Positions 11,062-19,843 of a DNA stretch of 64,000 nt are shown in pieces. The stretch's first letter is position 1, and each line of letters opens with the position of its first letter. The stretch covers positions 34,220-98,219 of the forward strand of contig RFFU01000032.1 in the NCBI GenBank assembly GCA_003697085.1, read 5' to 3'. This DNA comes from Candidatus Hydrogenedentota bacterium (GTDB taxonomy: Bacteria > UBA8481 > J006). The notes under the pieces are model-generated. The model worked only from the letters and a program-made list of their open reading frames with translations. It did no database searches and was not told the origin of the DNA. Made by a program: the position numbers and the translations under genes.

Positions 11062-12179
11062 TCCGCGAAACCGGAACCGATTCTGGCACGACCATAAACC
11101 CCGAGAACACACCGCAGGGCTTCCCGGCCGTCCTCTCCCGAGGAAATACTGGCTCGCCCTTCCTCATACGCCTCCAATATTTCCTCCACGATGAAAGGAA
11201 AGGTGTCGGGAAGAAGCGGGGGAGGCGGCGCGGTCTCCGAAAACTCCACAAACCCCTCGTAACGCGGACTCGGACCCAGCGTCCATGCACGATAGACGGC
11301 GTTTCCGATGACAATTCTCCCGCGCGTTCCCTGAATATCGATCTCGAAGTTGAAATATTCCCTTCTCCCGCCGCACTCGACAAAAGCGCGCGCACCGTTC
11401 TCCAAAACCATCCACGCGCGGCCGGTATCCTCGACACGCGCCTTCGGATCCTTTCGCTCCGTCTCTCCCCGCAAAGAGACAATCTCTCCGCAAAGATAAC
11501 GGATCGCATCGAAGAGATGTGTTCCGTCATGAAGCGTCGGTCCGCCACCGCTCACCGCCGGGTTGGCATGCCAGTCCCTCCGTGGCTCCGACGTCAGAAC
11601 GTTTCCTACAACGGTGCGAATTTCTCCCAGAAGCCCGGATTGAATCGCTTTGCGAACGGCACGGTAGTTCGGATGCCAACGCCGTTCATGGTGGATCACG
11701 AGAAGCGTTCCGGAGCGACGGCAGGTTCGAATCATCTGATCCGCTTCCCTGAGACTTCTCGCCATCGGTTTTTCGCAGAGAATGATCTTTGCGCCGGCGC
11801 GCGCCGCGGCCACGACGATCTCACAATGAGATTCCGTGTATGTTGCCACCGAGACGATCTCGGGCTTCACGACCGAAAGAAGATCTTGGTATTTCTTGAA
11901 GAGCCGAGACGGGGGAACCTTCCATCTCCTTCCGAATTCCTCCAACCGGTCTTGGCGCAGATCGCACCCCGCCACGATCTTCGTCCGCTCGTGAAATCCA
12001 TAATACCCGGCATGAGTACAGGGATGCGGGCGCAAGCGATCCCTCTCCAACAAACTCCCGATTCTCCCGCAACCGATCACGGCCGCTCGGTAAATCCTCT
12101 TTTTCTCCTTTTTCCTTCGCCCCGCAATACCGGCCCTCCGTTTTCCTCTCTTTGCCGCTCGTGAAAACGACACTGTCAT
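11058..12179 (-). CDS. Gfo/Idh/MocA-family oxidoreductase
   Basis: A 373-residue NAD(P)-dependent sugar dehydrogenase-type protein. A Rossmann motif (AVIGCGRIGS) follows an unusually basic N-terminal segment of about 30 residues. The catalytic CEKPMA motif and the downstream HHERRWHPNY and GGGPTLHDGTHLFD segments are typical of the family. ATG at 12179 overlaps the stop of the membrane-protein gene (ATGA), which also explains why the much longer open frame upstream should be ignored. Likely oxidises or epimerises a nucleotide- or free sugar supplied to the neighbouring deacetylase and acyltransferase. The substrate is inferred only loosely. Confidence 0.9.
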   Translation of the reverse strand: MTVSFSRAAKRGKRRAGIAGRRKKEKKRIYRAAVIGCGRIGSLLERDRLRPHPCTHAGYYGFHERTKIVAGCDLRQDRLEEFGRRWKVPPSRLFKKYQDLLSVVKPEIVSVATYTESHCEIVVAAARAGAKIILCEKPMARSLREADQMIRTCRRSGTLLVIHHERRWHPNYRAVRKAIQSGLLGEIRTVVGNVLTSEPRRDWHANPAVSGGGPTLHDGTHLFDAIRYLCGEIVSLRGETERKDPKARVEDTGRAWMVLENGARAFVECGGRREYFNFEIDIQGTRGRIVIGNAVYRAWTLGPSPRYEGFVEFSETAPPPPLLPDTFPFIVEEILEAYEEGRASISSGEDGREALRCVLGVYGRARIGSGFAE

Positions 12180-12820
12180 TCCAAACCCGTTACGGGAAGC
12201 GGAACTCCCGGAAGAAATCTCCAGGAAACTCTTCCCCCGAAATGGATCAGCCCGCCGACACAAAGCGTTGAAAGAATGACGGAGAAAAGAATAAGTTCCG
12301 CGGCACGGAAGGCCGAAACCTTGAATATCCCTCGAGCCGTCCCACAAAAAGCAAGAAGCATCACGGCAAAAGAAAATCCACCGCCCAGGGCCCGTAGAAA
12401 GAAGAGAGGAGACGGCCCGAGGTCCAAAACATTCAGGAGGCCGACGACAAGGACACTGAAAACCGCCACAGCGCTTCCGGAAAGCAGGAATCCCAAGAGC
12501 ACGGGGATAACGGAAAGGAAACGCCCTTCCCTCGCCATCCCATCCAGGCCCCAAACCACGATCCCCGTTCCCGCGGCCCAAATCAGGAAGATTCCATAAG
12601 CCTTGCCGGCTTCCAAGGCCGGGAAAGCCCCGGGATTCCCTCCCGCAATTAGAGCGTATTCGATCCATCTCACGCCGGCATAAAAAACTCCACAAGCGAT
12701 GACACCTACAAGGATGTCCGCGATCGGGCGGCGGGCCTCGATCGCCTCGAAGACGAGTCTTGGATGACTCCAGAGACGCCCGTAAAGAAAGAGCACACGC
12801 CTCGCGAGATTCGCCTTCAT
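12176..12820 (-). CDS. Yip1-like integral membrane protein
   Basis: A 214-residue hydrophobic protein with about five predicted transmembrane helices and an amphipathic N-terminus (LYGRLWSHPRLVFEAI). This resembles the Yip1-domain layout, in which a short cytosolic segment containing a P/F-rich motif precedes five helices. No enzymatic motif is visible. Its start overlaps the panC stop and its stop overlaps the Gfo/Idh start (both ATGA), so it is firmly in the operon. The function is unknown; a role in membrane or envelope organisation is guesswork. Confidence 0.7.
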   Translation of the reverse strand: MKANLARRVLFLYGRLWSHPRLVFEAIEARRPIADILVGVIACGVFYAGVRWIEYALIAGGNPGAFPALEAGKAYGIFLIWAAGTGIVVWGLDGMAREGRFLSVIPVLLGFLLSGSAVAVFSVLVVGLLNVLDLGPSPLFFLRALGGGFSFAVMLLAFCGTARGIFKVSAFRAAELILFSVILSTLCVGGLIHFGGRVSWRFLPGVPLPVTGLE

Positions 12821-13704
12821 TTCCTTTCTCCTTCGAAGGCCGGAGTTCTACGGATGATCTTGGCGCGAAAACGAAGATTGTCGATCAGCCGGGCCTTTCC
12901 CAGCGGAACAGCCGTTGCCAATAATAATTCCTCCCCGTCGGGAGCCGCTTCGAGAACGGAGTCCGAACGGATCTCTTCCAGGTTCTTCACGGTTCTCAGT
13001 TCGAGATACTGCGGCGAAAGATCGTCTCTTTCCAGAAACTCCCGCACCCGTCGAAGCAGGTCTCCGGCACGGCACGAGCCTCTTTCCGCCAAACCACGTC
13101 CCGCGGACAACGCTCGAAAAATCCCCGCCGCCCGGCGCCGTTGCTCCGCGTCGAGATAGGCGTTTCTCGAGGAGAGAGCCAGGCCGTCGGCTTCCCGCAC
13201 CGTTTCCACGGGGACAATCTCAATCCCCAATGCGAGATCCTCCACCATCTTCTTGACCACGATCAGTTGTTGCGCGTCCTTCCATCCGAAATAGGCCCGC
13301 TTCGGCTTCACAAGCCCGAAGAGACGCGCGACAACGGTCGTCACCCCGTCGAAGTGACCCGGCCGGTATTTTCCGCAGAGCACTCCCGTCAAGCGCCGAT
13401 CGACGCGGACGGTGGTCGCAAAATCCTCGGGGTAAACCTCTTCCTTCCTCGGGAGGAAAACCGCGTCCACTTCTTCCTTCTCCAACAGTCTCAAATCCTG
13501 TTCTTCTCTTCGAGGATAATCCTCGAAATCCTCCCCTGGACCGAACTGCGTCGGGTTCACGAAGATCGAGACGACGGTTATGCCTCTCTCCCTCTTTGCT
13601 CGCCGCACCAAGGCGAGATGTCCTTCGTGCAGCGCCCCCATTGTCGGAACGAATTCGCCACCGAAAAACGGCGTCAATTCTTCCGCGCGCCGACAAATTC
13701 TCAA
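12817..13704 (-). CDS. panC: Pantoate--beta-alanine ligase
   Basis: A 295-residue adenylate-forming ligase that condenses pantoate and beta-alanine to pantothenate. Signature motifs: FVPTMGALHEGH (HIGH-like ATP site), FVNPTQFGPGEDFEDYPR, GKYRPGHFDGVTTVV, and LSSRNAYLD (KMSKS-equivalent region). The start is TTG at 13704, supported by GGAGG 7 nt upstream; the N-terminus is a little shorter than usual (MRICRRAEEL). First gene of a five-gene operon otherwise concerned with glycans, so the pairing is probably historical rather than functional. CoaX at 62825-63607 performs the next step. A consensus -10 and a perfect 7-bp leader hairpin precede it. Confidence 0.97.
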   Translation of the reverse strand: MRICRRAEELTPFFGGEFVPTMGALHEGHLALVRRAKRERGITVVSIFVNPTQFGPGEDFEDYPRREEQDLRLLEKEEVDAVFLPRKEEVYPEDFATTVRVDRRLTGVLCGKYRPGHFDGVTTVVARLFGLVKPKRAYFGWKDAQQLIVVKKMVEDLALGIEIVPVETVREADGLALSSRNAYLDAEQRRRAAGIFRALSAGRGLAERGSCRAGDLLRRVREFLERDDLSPQYLELRTVKNLEEIRSDSVLEAAPDGEELLLATAVPLGKARLIDNLRFRAKIIRRTPAFEGERK

Positions 13705-13729
13705 GATCGTCCCTCCCGTTCCAGATCAA

Positions 13730-13754
13730 AACCGATGGGAATCGGTTAATTATA
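13730..13754 (-). promoter_or_regulatory. -10 box and leader hairpin of the panC operon
   Basis: TATAAT at 13749-13754 (minus strand) lies about 45 bp before the TTG start. Directly downstream, 13730-13747 is a perfect inverted repeat: 7-bp arms AACCGAT/ATCGGTT around GGGA. It falls around the predicted transcript start, so it could be an operator or a stabilising 5' hairpin. No convincing -35. Confidence 0.45.
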
Positions 13755-13854
13755 TTACCGGGAAGCCGGGAATCTCCTATCAAAAACAGGGGCATAAAGA
13801 AAATCGGGGAAAGGGGGAACGAGAAAGGGGGAAAGGGACGGGGGTGATACTCTG

Positions 13855-14264
13855 ACAGTTCGTCCCCGCGTTTGGCGCCGCGTCGATATGACCAGCCCGA
13901 TCGGCGACCGGCTGGTTGGCCCTAAATCCGTCGACGGGGGCGCTACCGGCCCCGCAGGTTGGAGAACCTACGCTCCAGGCTAGGCCTACGTCCTGCTTTC
14001 ATTCCTGCAGGCAGGATGCCTGCGCTCCCAAAAAGCGCTTCCCATTCCCTTTTTCGTTTCCCTTCCCCGTTCCCTTTTTCTTGCCCATGCCCCAACCCTT
14101 GCCCTTCTCTCGGGATACCCCGTGGAGGGGATTCCTCGCTTGCGCTCGGAATGACAACGGGTGCGCACCGCGGAATGACAAAGAAGGAGGCAGGATACCC
14201 GCGCTCCAACCCAGATTCATTTTTTCAGGAAGCGTGGATTCTCCAAACCGAGCGAACCAAAGTA
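13855..14264. repeat. Composite of dispersed intergenic hairpin repeats
   Basis: This gene-free stretch (13755-14264 overall) holds several short repeats. A CCAGCC/GGCTGG hairpin lies about 13889-13913. A GGTTGGAGAACC hairpin with a trailing CGCTCC lies at 13954-13976. A GCAGGCAGGATGCCTGC stem-loop followed by GCTCCCA is at 14007-14030. A repeat with CGCTCGGAATGACA and CGGAATGACA lies about 14131-14183. A degenerate GGCAGGATACCCGCGCTCC is at 14189-14208, and an inverted relic of the first family is at 14235-14250. Open frames across it translate to repeat-derived peptides (AGILPAG, FRAQARNP and CHSER types) seen in many unrelated genomes, not to a real protein. Confidence 0.8.
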
Positions 14265-15098
14265 TCACCCGCCGGCCCGGATTCCAGCCGCGATTCTTCG
14301 CCGGAAGATTTCCCAAAGCATTATCCCCGCGGCGACGGACACGTTGAGGCTGCCGACTCTTCCTTCCATCGGAATGGAAAACCGATGATCACATAGGGCT
14401 CGGGTTCCTTCCGATATTCCTCTCTCTTCAGCCCCCAAAACAACGGCGATCGGTTCCTCGACGGCAAGACCTTCTCCGAGGTCGCGGCTCCCCGGACTGA
14501 GATCAGCCGCAATCAATGTTACGCCGGAGTCTTTCATCCGCCGCATCGCCGTCCGGAGATTGCCGACTCGAGCGAGCGGAACCCATTCGACCGCGCCCGC
14601 CGATCTCTTGGCCGTGGACCGATCCAGCGGCGGCGCCCCCTTTTTGGAAAGCACAATTCCGTCACAACCGAAACATTCCGCCGTTCTTATTATCGCCCCG
14701 AGGTTTCCGGGATCGGTGATTCCCTCCAGAACGAGAAAGAGAGGCGGGGAAGACGTCCCTCCCGAAATCAAAAGCAGTTCGGCGAGGTTCTTCTCCTCCC
14801 GAGGTTCCGCCACCGCCACGACTCCTTGATGCGCCCCCCCTTCCGCCAACCGATCCAGCCTCTTACGACTCACCTCGTGACAGGAAACACGGCGCCGTGC
14901 CGCCAGGAAACGAATTTCCTCGAGCAGTTCCCTGGGGATTCCTCCCGCAAGAAAGATTTCCTTGATTCGGCAGGGATCTTTCCTGAGCGCTTCCCGAAGG
15001 ACGCGGCGGCCGTAGAGGATATCCTCCTTCCTTCTCTTCGCCCGTCTTCGGCTCCACTTCGATCCGCTTCCGGCCCGGCCTTCCTCCCGATGCCCCAC
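14265..15098 (-). CDS. SpoU-family rRNA/tRNA 2'-O-methyltransferase (RlmB/TrmH-like)
   Basis: A 277-residue SPOUT methylase. A basic leader (SRRRAKRRKEDILYGRRVLREAL) opens into an L30e-like substrate-binding domain about 20-95, then the SpoU catalytic domain with LEGITDPGNLGAIIRTAE (motif 1), LGAEERGIS (motif 2) and IPMEGRVGSLNVSVAAGI (motif 3, AdoMet knot). It transfers a methyl group to a ribose 2'-OH, most likely G2251 of 23S rRNA by analogy with RlmB, but tRNA is possible. GTG at 15098 has AAGGA 5 nt upstream and begins 8 bp after the pyrG stop, so the longer frame into pyrG is rejected. Last gene of the gmhA-pyrG operon. Confidence 0.88.
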   Translation of the reverse strand: MGHREEGRAGSGSKWSRRRAKRRKEDILYGRRVLREALRKDPCRIKEIFLAGGIPRELLEEIRFLAARRRVSCHEVSRKRLDRLAEGGAHQGVVAVAEPREEKNLAELLLISGGTSSPPLFLVLEGITDPGNLGAIIRTAECFGCDGIVLSKKGAPPLDRSTAKRSAGAVEWVPLARVGNLRTAMRRMKDSGVTLIAADLSPGSRDLGEGLAVEEPIAVVLGAEERGISEGTRALCDHRFSIPMEGRVGSLNVSVAAGIMLWEIFRRRIAAGIRAGG

Positions 15099-15106
15099 GG
15101 CGGTCC

Positions 15107-16756
15107 TTATCGTTCGGAGCGTTTTCGAAGTGCGGCGCGAATCAATCCCGCGAAGAGCGGATGCGGCTTGAGCGGCCGCGATTGGAACTCCGGATGAAAT
15201 TGGCAGGCGATATAAAAAGGATGCGCCGGCCACTCCACGATCTCGACCAACAATCCGTCGGGAGAAAGTCCCGAAAAGATCATACCGCATTCGGCCAAGC
15301 GGTCGCGATAGGCATTGTTGACTTCGAAACGATGGCGGTGGCGCTCTTTTACGATCTCTTCCGTTCCCCAGAACTCGCCGTAAAGGGATGCCGCAAGCGT
15401 CTTTCCGCGGAGACGGCAGGGATAGGCCCCCAACCGCATCGTTCCCCCCTTGTCCTTCACGGAACGCTGGGAAGCCATAATGTGAATCACAGGATGCGCC
15501 GTATCGGGACTAAATTCCGTTGAATGAGCATCCTCGATACCACTGCGATTCCTGGCGAATTCGATCACGGCACACTGGAGCCCGAGGCAGATTCCCAAAA
15601 AGGGAATCTCATTTTCGCGAAGATACCGAGCCGCCAGTATCTTTCCCTCCACTCCCCTTTCACCGAATCCCCCCGGAATAATCATCCCATCAATCTCGTC
15701 CATCGCCGCCGTACCCCGCTCCACATCCTCTGAATCGATCCATACGATTTCCGGCCGCGCCTTAAGAAACGCGCCCCCGTGAACGACGGCCTCGAATACC
15801 GATTTGTAGGCATCGTGGAGTTCGATGTACTTTCCTATGATGCCGATCCGGACCGTGCTCTCGGGGGAAAGAACGCGTTGGACGAAGGCGTCCCAGGAAC
15901 TTCGATCGGCGGGTCGTTGTGGGAGCCGAAGCTGACGCAAGACGATCTCGTCGAAACCCGACTCCTGTAACACCCGGGGAACTTCATAGATCGTCTCGAC
16001 ATCGGGAAGACCGATCACGGCATCGACGTCGATGTCCGCAAAAAGTGCGATCTTTTCTCGAACGGGTGTATCCAACGCCGTCTCGGAACGGCAAAGCAAG
16101 ACATGAGGATGAATACCGATCTCCCGGAGAGCGGCTACACTGTGTTGCGTCGGTTTCGTCTTCATCTCCCCGGACGCCTTCTGAAAGGGAACCAGCGTGA
16201 GGTGGACGTAGCATATCTCTCCGCCGCACCGCTCCACATCCCGACGCAATTGCCGGATCGCCTCGAGAAACGGTAGGGATTCGATGTCCCCGACCGTGCC
16301 TCCAATCTCCACGATAAGAAGTTCATACTCCTCCGAAAGGTCCACAATGCGTCTCTTGATCTCATCCGTGATATGCGGAATGACCTGCACCGTCTTTCCG
16401 AGATAGTCTCCCGCCCGCTCCCTTCGAATCACGGTGTCATAGATACGGCCGGTCGTGACATTGTGAGCCTGCGTCAGGTTTTCATCCAGAAACCGCTCGT
16501 AATGTCCGAGATCCAGGTCGGTCTCCGCTCCGTCCAACGTCACATAGACTTCCCCATGCTGAAACGGACTCATCGTTCCCGGGTCGACGTTGATGTAGGG
16601 GTCCAGTTTCATTATTCCGACCGAATAGCCGCGGGACTTGAGCAGGTTTCCCAACGAGGCTGCGGCGATACCCTTCCCCAACGAAGAAATGACTCCTCCC
16701 GTCAGGCAGACGAGGCGAGGAACATGTTCCTTGATGGGAGCGGACTCCTCATTCAT
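15107..16756 (-). CDS. pyrG: CTP synthase
   Basis: A 549-residue amidoligase converting UTP, ATP and glutamine to CTP. The N-terminal synthetase domain has the VCLTGGVISSLGKGI P-loop and LDPYINVDPGTMSPFQHGEV. The C-terminal class I glutaminase domain has GICLGLQ with the nucleophilic cysteine and a C-terminal HPEF histidine-glutamate pair. Its ATG overlaps the preceding gene's stop by 8 bp. Placement after KdsB makes biochemical sense because KdsB consumes CTP to make CMP-Kdo. Length and motifs are typical. Confidence 0.98.
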   Translation of the reverse strand: MNEESAPIKEHVPRLVCLTGGVISSLGKGIAAASLGNLLKSRGYSVGIMKLDPYINVDPGTMSPFQHGEVYVTLDGAETDLDLGHYERFLDENLTQAHNVTTGRIYDTVIRRERAGDYLGKTVQVIPHITDEIKRRIVDLSEEYELLIVEIGGTVGDIESLPFLEAIRQLRRDVERCGGEICYVHLTLVPFQKASGEMKTKPTQHSVAALREIGIHPHVLLCRSETALDTPVREKIALFADIDVDAVIGLPDVETIYEVPRVLQESGFDEIVLRQLRLPQRPADRSSWDAFVQRVLSPESTVRIGIIGKYIELHDAYKSVFEAVVHGGAFLKARPEIVWIDSEDVERGTAAMDEIDGMIIPGGFGERGVEGKILAARYLRENEIPFLGICLGLQCAVIEFARNRSGIEDAHSTEFSPDTAHPVIHIMASQRSVKDKGGTMRLGAYPCRLRGKTLAASLYGEFWGTEEIVKERHRHRFEVNNAYRDRLAECGMIFSGLSPDGLLVEIVEWPAHPFYIACQFHPEFQSRPLKPHPLFAGLIRAALRKRSER

Positions 16757-18008
16757 TTTCCTTCTTCATCTCCTTTTCCGCCCGAGCCAGATCCTCCGGG
16801 AGATCGATTCCCAAGGCTCCCGTCTCTTCACAAACCACGACCTTGATCCTCTTCCCCTGCTCCAAAAATCGCAGTTGCTCCAACTTCTCCTCTCGTTCGA
16901 GACGACCAACCTTCCAGCGCGAAAATTCTTCCAGAACAGAACGCCGAAAAACATAGAGACCGACGTGCTTGTAATAGACCCGCGGTCTCGGCGCTTCCCG
17001 ATCCCGCCGATACGGAATCGGAACACGCGAAAAGTACAGTGCAAATCCTTTCTCGTCCATGACAACCTTCGTGATGTTCGGATTCCGCGCGAGTTCTTCA
17101 TCCTCCAGGCGTTCCGCCAATGTTCCCATATCGGCGCGGGAATCCTTCCGCAATTCCTCGATCACCTTCTCGACGGCTTCTCTCTTCAAAAACGGTTCGT
17201 CTCCCTGCACATTGACAACGATCGAGGCATCGGTTCCTCTCAGAGCGGAGGCGATGCGATCCGTCCCGGACGGAAGATCGTCCCGCGTCATACAGACCTT
17301 CACTCCCGCCTCCTTTGCGGCCTTCGCGATTTTTTCGTCATCAACGGCGACGATCACGTCGTCGAAAAACCCCATCCGTTTCACATTCTCGGCCACAACC
17401 CGAATCAACGGCTTTCCTCCAAGGGGAGCCAGCATCTTTCCGGGGAACCGCTTCGAGGCGAACCGAGCCGGAATAACCGCCACGACCCGCTCACTTCTCT
17501 TTCCGTTTTCCGACGCCCGATCCGTTCGATTCTCCGAAGCAGCCTGCAACATATCGGTTGTGGAACGTCCCGGAAGCAATTTCCCCCGGACCACTTTCCC
17601 TCCCCAACCTTCCACCTCCCGTGCTCCGACGATCTCTTCCTTCCGATAGTCGGCCCCCTTGACCAGAACATCCGGCCGAATGCGCCGGATAAGATTGAGG
17701 GGGGTCCTTTCCTCGAAGATTTCAACTCGATCGACGAAGCGAAGCGCTTCCAGTATGCATTTTCTATCCTCGGCCGAATTGATCGGCCGCGAAGGTCCCT
17801 TGTTCTTCCTCACCGATTCGTCGGAATTGAGTCCCACGACAAGGACGTCCCCGTGGGAGCGAGCCTGTCGAAGAAGAAATATATGGCCCGCATGCAGAAT
17901 GTCGAAGCATCCGTTCGTAAAGACAATGCGGGCTTGTCTGCTCCGGCAATCCGCCACCCACTCTTCAAGGGAAGGTGAAGAGGTTCCCACGCGTTCGTTT
18001 TCGGGCAC
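16749..18008 (-). CDS. Heptose adenylyltransferase-KdsB fusion
   Basis: A 419-residue bifunctional enzyme. Residues about 27-155 are a cytidylyltransferase-fold domain like the C-terminal half of HldE (RfaE2): FTNGCFDILHAGH, then KGADYRKEEIVG and LPGRSTTDML. It would make ADP-heptose from heptose-1-phosphate. A 17-residue hydrophilic linker precedes residues about 173-419, a complete 3-deoxy-manno-octulosonate cytidylyltransferase (VIPARFASKRFPGK, TRDDLPSGTDRIA, VNVQGDEPF, YYKHVGLYVFRR) that makes CMP-Kdo. GTG at 18008 has GGGAG 9 nt upstream and starts just after the kinase stop. Normally the adenylyltransferase is fused to the kinase (HldE) or free, so this pairing is unusual. Both halves feed LPS inner-core synthesis. 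Confidence 0.94.
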   Translation of the reverse strand: MPENERVGTSSPSLEEWVADCRSRQARIVFTNGCFDILHAGHIFLLRQARSHGDVLVVGLNSDESVRKNKGPSRPINSAEDRKCILEALRFVDRVEIFEERTPLNLIRRIRPDVLVKGADYRKEEIVGAREVEGWGGKVVRGKLLPGRSTTDMLQAASENRTDRASENGKRSERVVAVIPARFASKRFPGKMLAPLGGKPLIRVVAENVKRMGFFDDVIVAVDDEKIAKAAKEAGVKVCMTRDDLPSGTDRIASALRGTDASIVVNVQGDEPFLKREAVEKVIEELRKDSRADMGTLAERLEDEELARNPNITKVVMDEKGFALYFSRVPIPYRRDREAPRPRVYYKHVGLYVFRRSVLEEFSRWKVGRLEREEKLEQLRFLEQGKRIKVVVCEETGALGIDLPEDLARAEKEMKKENE

Positions 18009-18010
18009 GC

Positions 18011-18979
18011 TTAATCTCTCCCGCCTTTCAACTCGTCCAAACGTTCCCGAAGTTCGCGCGCCGAGACGGCCGCCGTTCCTCTCTTTCCAACGACGATCCC
18101 CGCGGCCACATTCGCCGTGCGCGCGGCTTCGACCAAGTCCCATCCCGAACCCAAGCCTAAGGCCAACGCCGCAACGACCGTGTCTCCGGCTCCCGTGACA
18201 TCATAAACCTCTCTTGCCACCGTCGGAATTTTCAAAACCTCCACCTCACCCGTGAAAAGCGACATTCCTTCCTCACCACGGGTCACCAACAAGGCGGGGC
18301 CGGAAAGCCTCTTCTTGATCGACCTCCCCGCTTCGATCAATTCCTTCTCACCGCGAATCCGCTTTCCCGAAACCCTCTCCAATTGCAAATGATTCGGCGT
18401 GACGACCGTCGCCAGAGAATACTCGAAAAAATGCCTGACATTTGGATCCACCACGATCGGAATGCCCCCCGCTTCCCGCTGAACGACTTCCAGAATCTCT
18501 CTTGAAATCACCCCCTTGTCATAATCTGAAATGACCACCACATCGCTCGCCTTCATCGCTCTCCGAAGCCCCGCCGTCAACCTGTCCCGAACATCCTTTC
18601 CAAGAGGTTCCACACTCTCGTGATCGATTCGGACGATCTGCTGCGTTCGAGCAATGACCCTCTGTTTGAAGGTCGTGGGCCGGTCGGATGAGATCACGAC
18701 ACCGTCTGAATCAATCTCCAACCCCCGGCATAATTTCAGAATCTCCTCCCCGTGATCATCTTCCCCTCGGACTCCGCATAATCGCGCCTGACCTCCCAAG
18801 GCCACCACGTTTCGAGCCACGTTCGCCGCACCGCCCAGGGATCGCGTCCGCTCTTGAACCTCCAACACCGGAACCGGAGCCTCAGGCGACAATCGCTCCA
18901 CCCGACCGACAAGATATTCGTCGAGGATAACGTCGCCCAAGATCGTTACCGTCACATTCCCGAACGGGCCTTCGCTCAA
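18011..18979 (-). CDS. D-beta-D-heptose 7-phosphate kinase (RfaE1/HldA-like)
   Basis: A 322-residue PfkB/ribokinase-family sugar kinase. The start motif TILGDVILDEYLVG, the RLSPEAPVPVLEV lid region, GGAANVARNV and the C-terminal anion-hole motif VTGAGDTVVAALAL match the N-terminal kinase half of HldE. It phosphorylates heptose-7-phosphate at C1. TTG at 18979 is the start: AGGAG lies 7 nt upstream and TTGA overlaps the gmhA stop. The adenylyltransferase that completes HldE is encoded next, but fused to KdsB. Confidence 0.93.
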   Translation of the reverse strand: MSEGPFGNVTVTILGDVILDEYLVGRVERLSPEAPVPVLEVQERTRSLGGAANVARNVVALGGQARLCGVRGEDDHGEEILKLCRGLEIDSDGVVISSDRPTTFKQRVIARTQQIVRIDHESVEPLGKDVRDRLTAGLRRAMKASDVVVISDYDKGVISREILEVVQREAGGIPIVVDPNVRHFFEYSLATVVTPNHLQLERVSGKRIRGEKELIEAGRSIKKRLSGPALLVTRGEEGMSLFTGEVEVLKIPTVAREVYDVTGAGDTVVAALALGLGSGWDLVEAARTANVAAGIVVGKRGTAAVSARELRERLDELKGGRD

Positions 18980-19611
18980 ATCGCTTCTCCTTCCGTCAGG
19001 CGTTCTTCAAGCAATTCGCATAACGTATGGAGGAGAACTTTATGAACTTCCTGAATTTCGTAAGGATGTCGCGCCGGGACCGCGATTACGACATCCGCCT
19101 CTTCTCCTCTTCCCTCGTTCAAACCCTTCCGCCCTGTAAAGGCGACCGTTTTCACCCCGCATTTTCGCGCCGCTTCAAGGGCCTTCAGGACATTTCTCGA
19201 CCTCCCGGACGTCGTCAACCCGATTGCGATATCACCCGGACGCGCCAGGGCTTTCATTTGTCTTGAAAATATTTCGTCGAATCCAAAATCATTCGCGATG
19301 GCCGTCACAGCCGCCAATTCGACGCCCAGGGAAATCGCCGGAAGCGGCCGCCGATTCTTCAGAAATCTCCCGGTAAATTCACCGGCTATATGCGTCGCGT
19401 CGGCCGCGCTTCCTCCGTTCCCGAAAAGAATGATCTTCCCGCCGGACGCCAACGAATCATAACAAAGTCTGAAAACCTCCCGCCATGCTACGCCCGCCGC
19501 CCCGTTCACCGTCTCATCGAGAAGTTTGGACAACCCGCGGACTCGCTCCTCCAACCGTTCTCCGGCACGAATAATCCAATCTTCTTCACTCACTCTCTTC
19601 TCTCCCGCCAT
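18976..19611 (-). CDS. gmhA: Phosphoheptose isomerase
   Basis: A 211-residue SIS-domain protein converting sedoheptulose-7-phosphate to glycero-manno-heptose-7-phosphate, the first committed ADP-heptose step. GmhA signatures: LFGNGGSAADATHIAGEFTGRF and, near the C-terminus, PYEIQEVHKVLLHTLCELLEE, which carries the zinc-ligand histidine. Slightly longer than E. coli GmhA (192 aa). An in-frame GTG at 19593 has GGAG 8 nt upstream and could be the true start, giving 205 aa. First gene of the five-gene LPS-precursor operon. The 19612-19843 gap upstream contains no clear repeat or terminator. Confidence 0.95.
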   Translation of the reverse strand: MAGEKRVSEEDWIIRAGERLEERVRGLSKLLDETVNGAAGVAWREVFRLCYDSLASGGKIILFGNGGSAADATHIAGEFTGRFLKNRRPLPAISLGVELAAVTAIANDFGFDEIFSRQMKALARPGDIAIGLTTSGRSRNVLKALEAARKCGVKTVAFTGRKGLNEGRGEEADVVIAVPARHPYEIQEVHKVLLHTLCELLEERLTEGEAI

Positions 19612-19843
19612 TCCCGGCGCCGGTCTCGTAAAAGCACCCCTTCATTCCAAAATTCGATCTCATACGCCAAACGATATTCTCTTCTCACACGATTGTCCAT
19701 CACCGACCGCCCTTTGAACGACCACGAAAGGTTCCTGCCCGCCCAAAGAACAAGCCGCACCCTTTGTCTAACTGTAAGTGTGTTTTACGCCGGCCCTCAA
19801 AAAGCGCTGCCTGCTGAATTCCCCCCCAGACCGCCAGTTCTTC

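Noticed and set aside
13855..14316. Small ORFs with AGILPAG, GAQASCLQ and FRAQARNP-like sequences
   Set aside because: These are frames through dispersed repeats, known from many unrelated genomes, overlapping each other on both strands.
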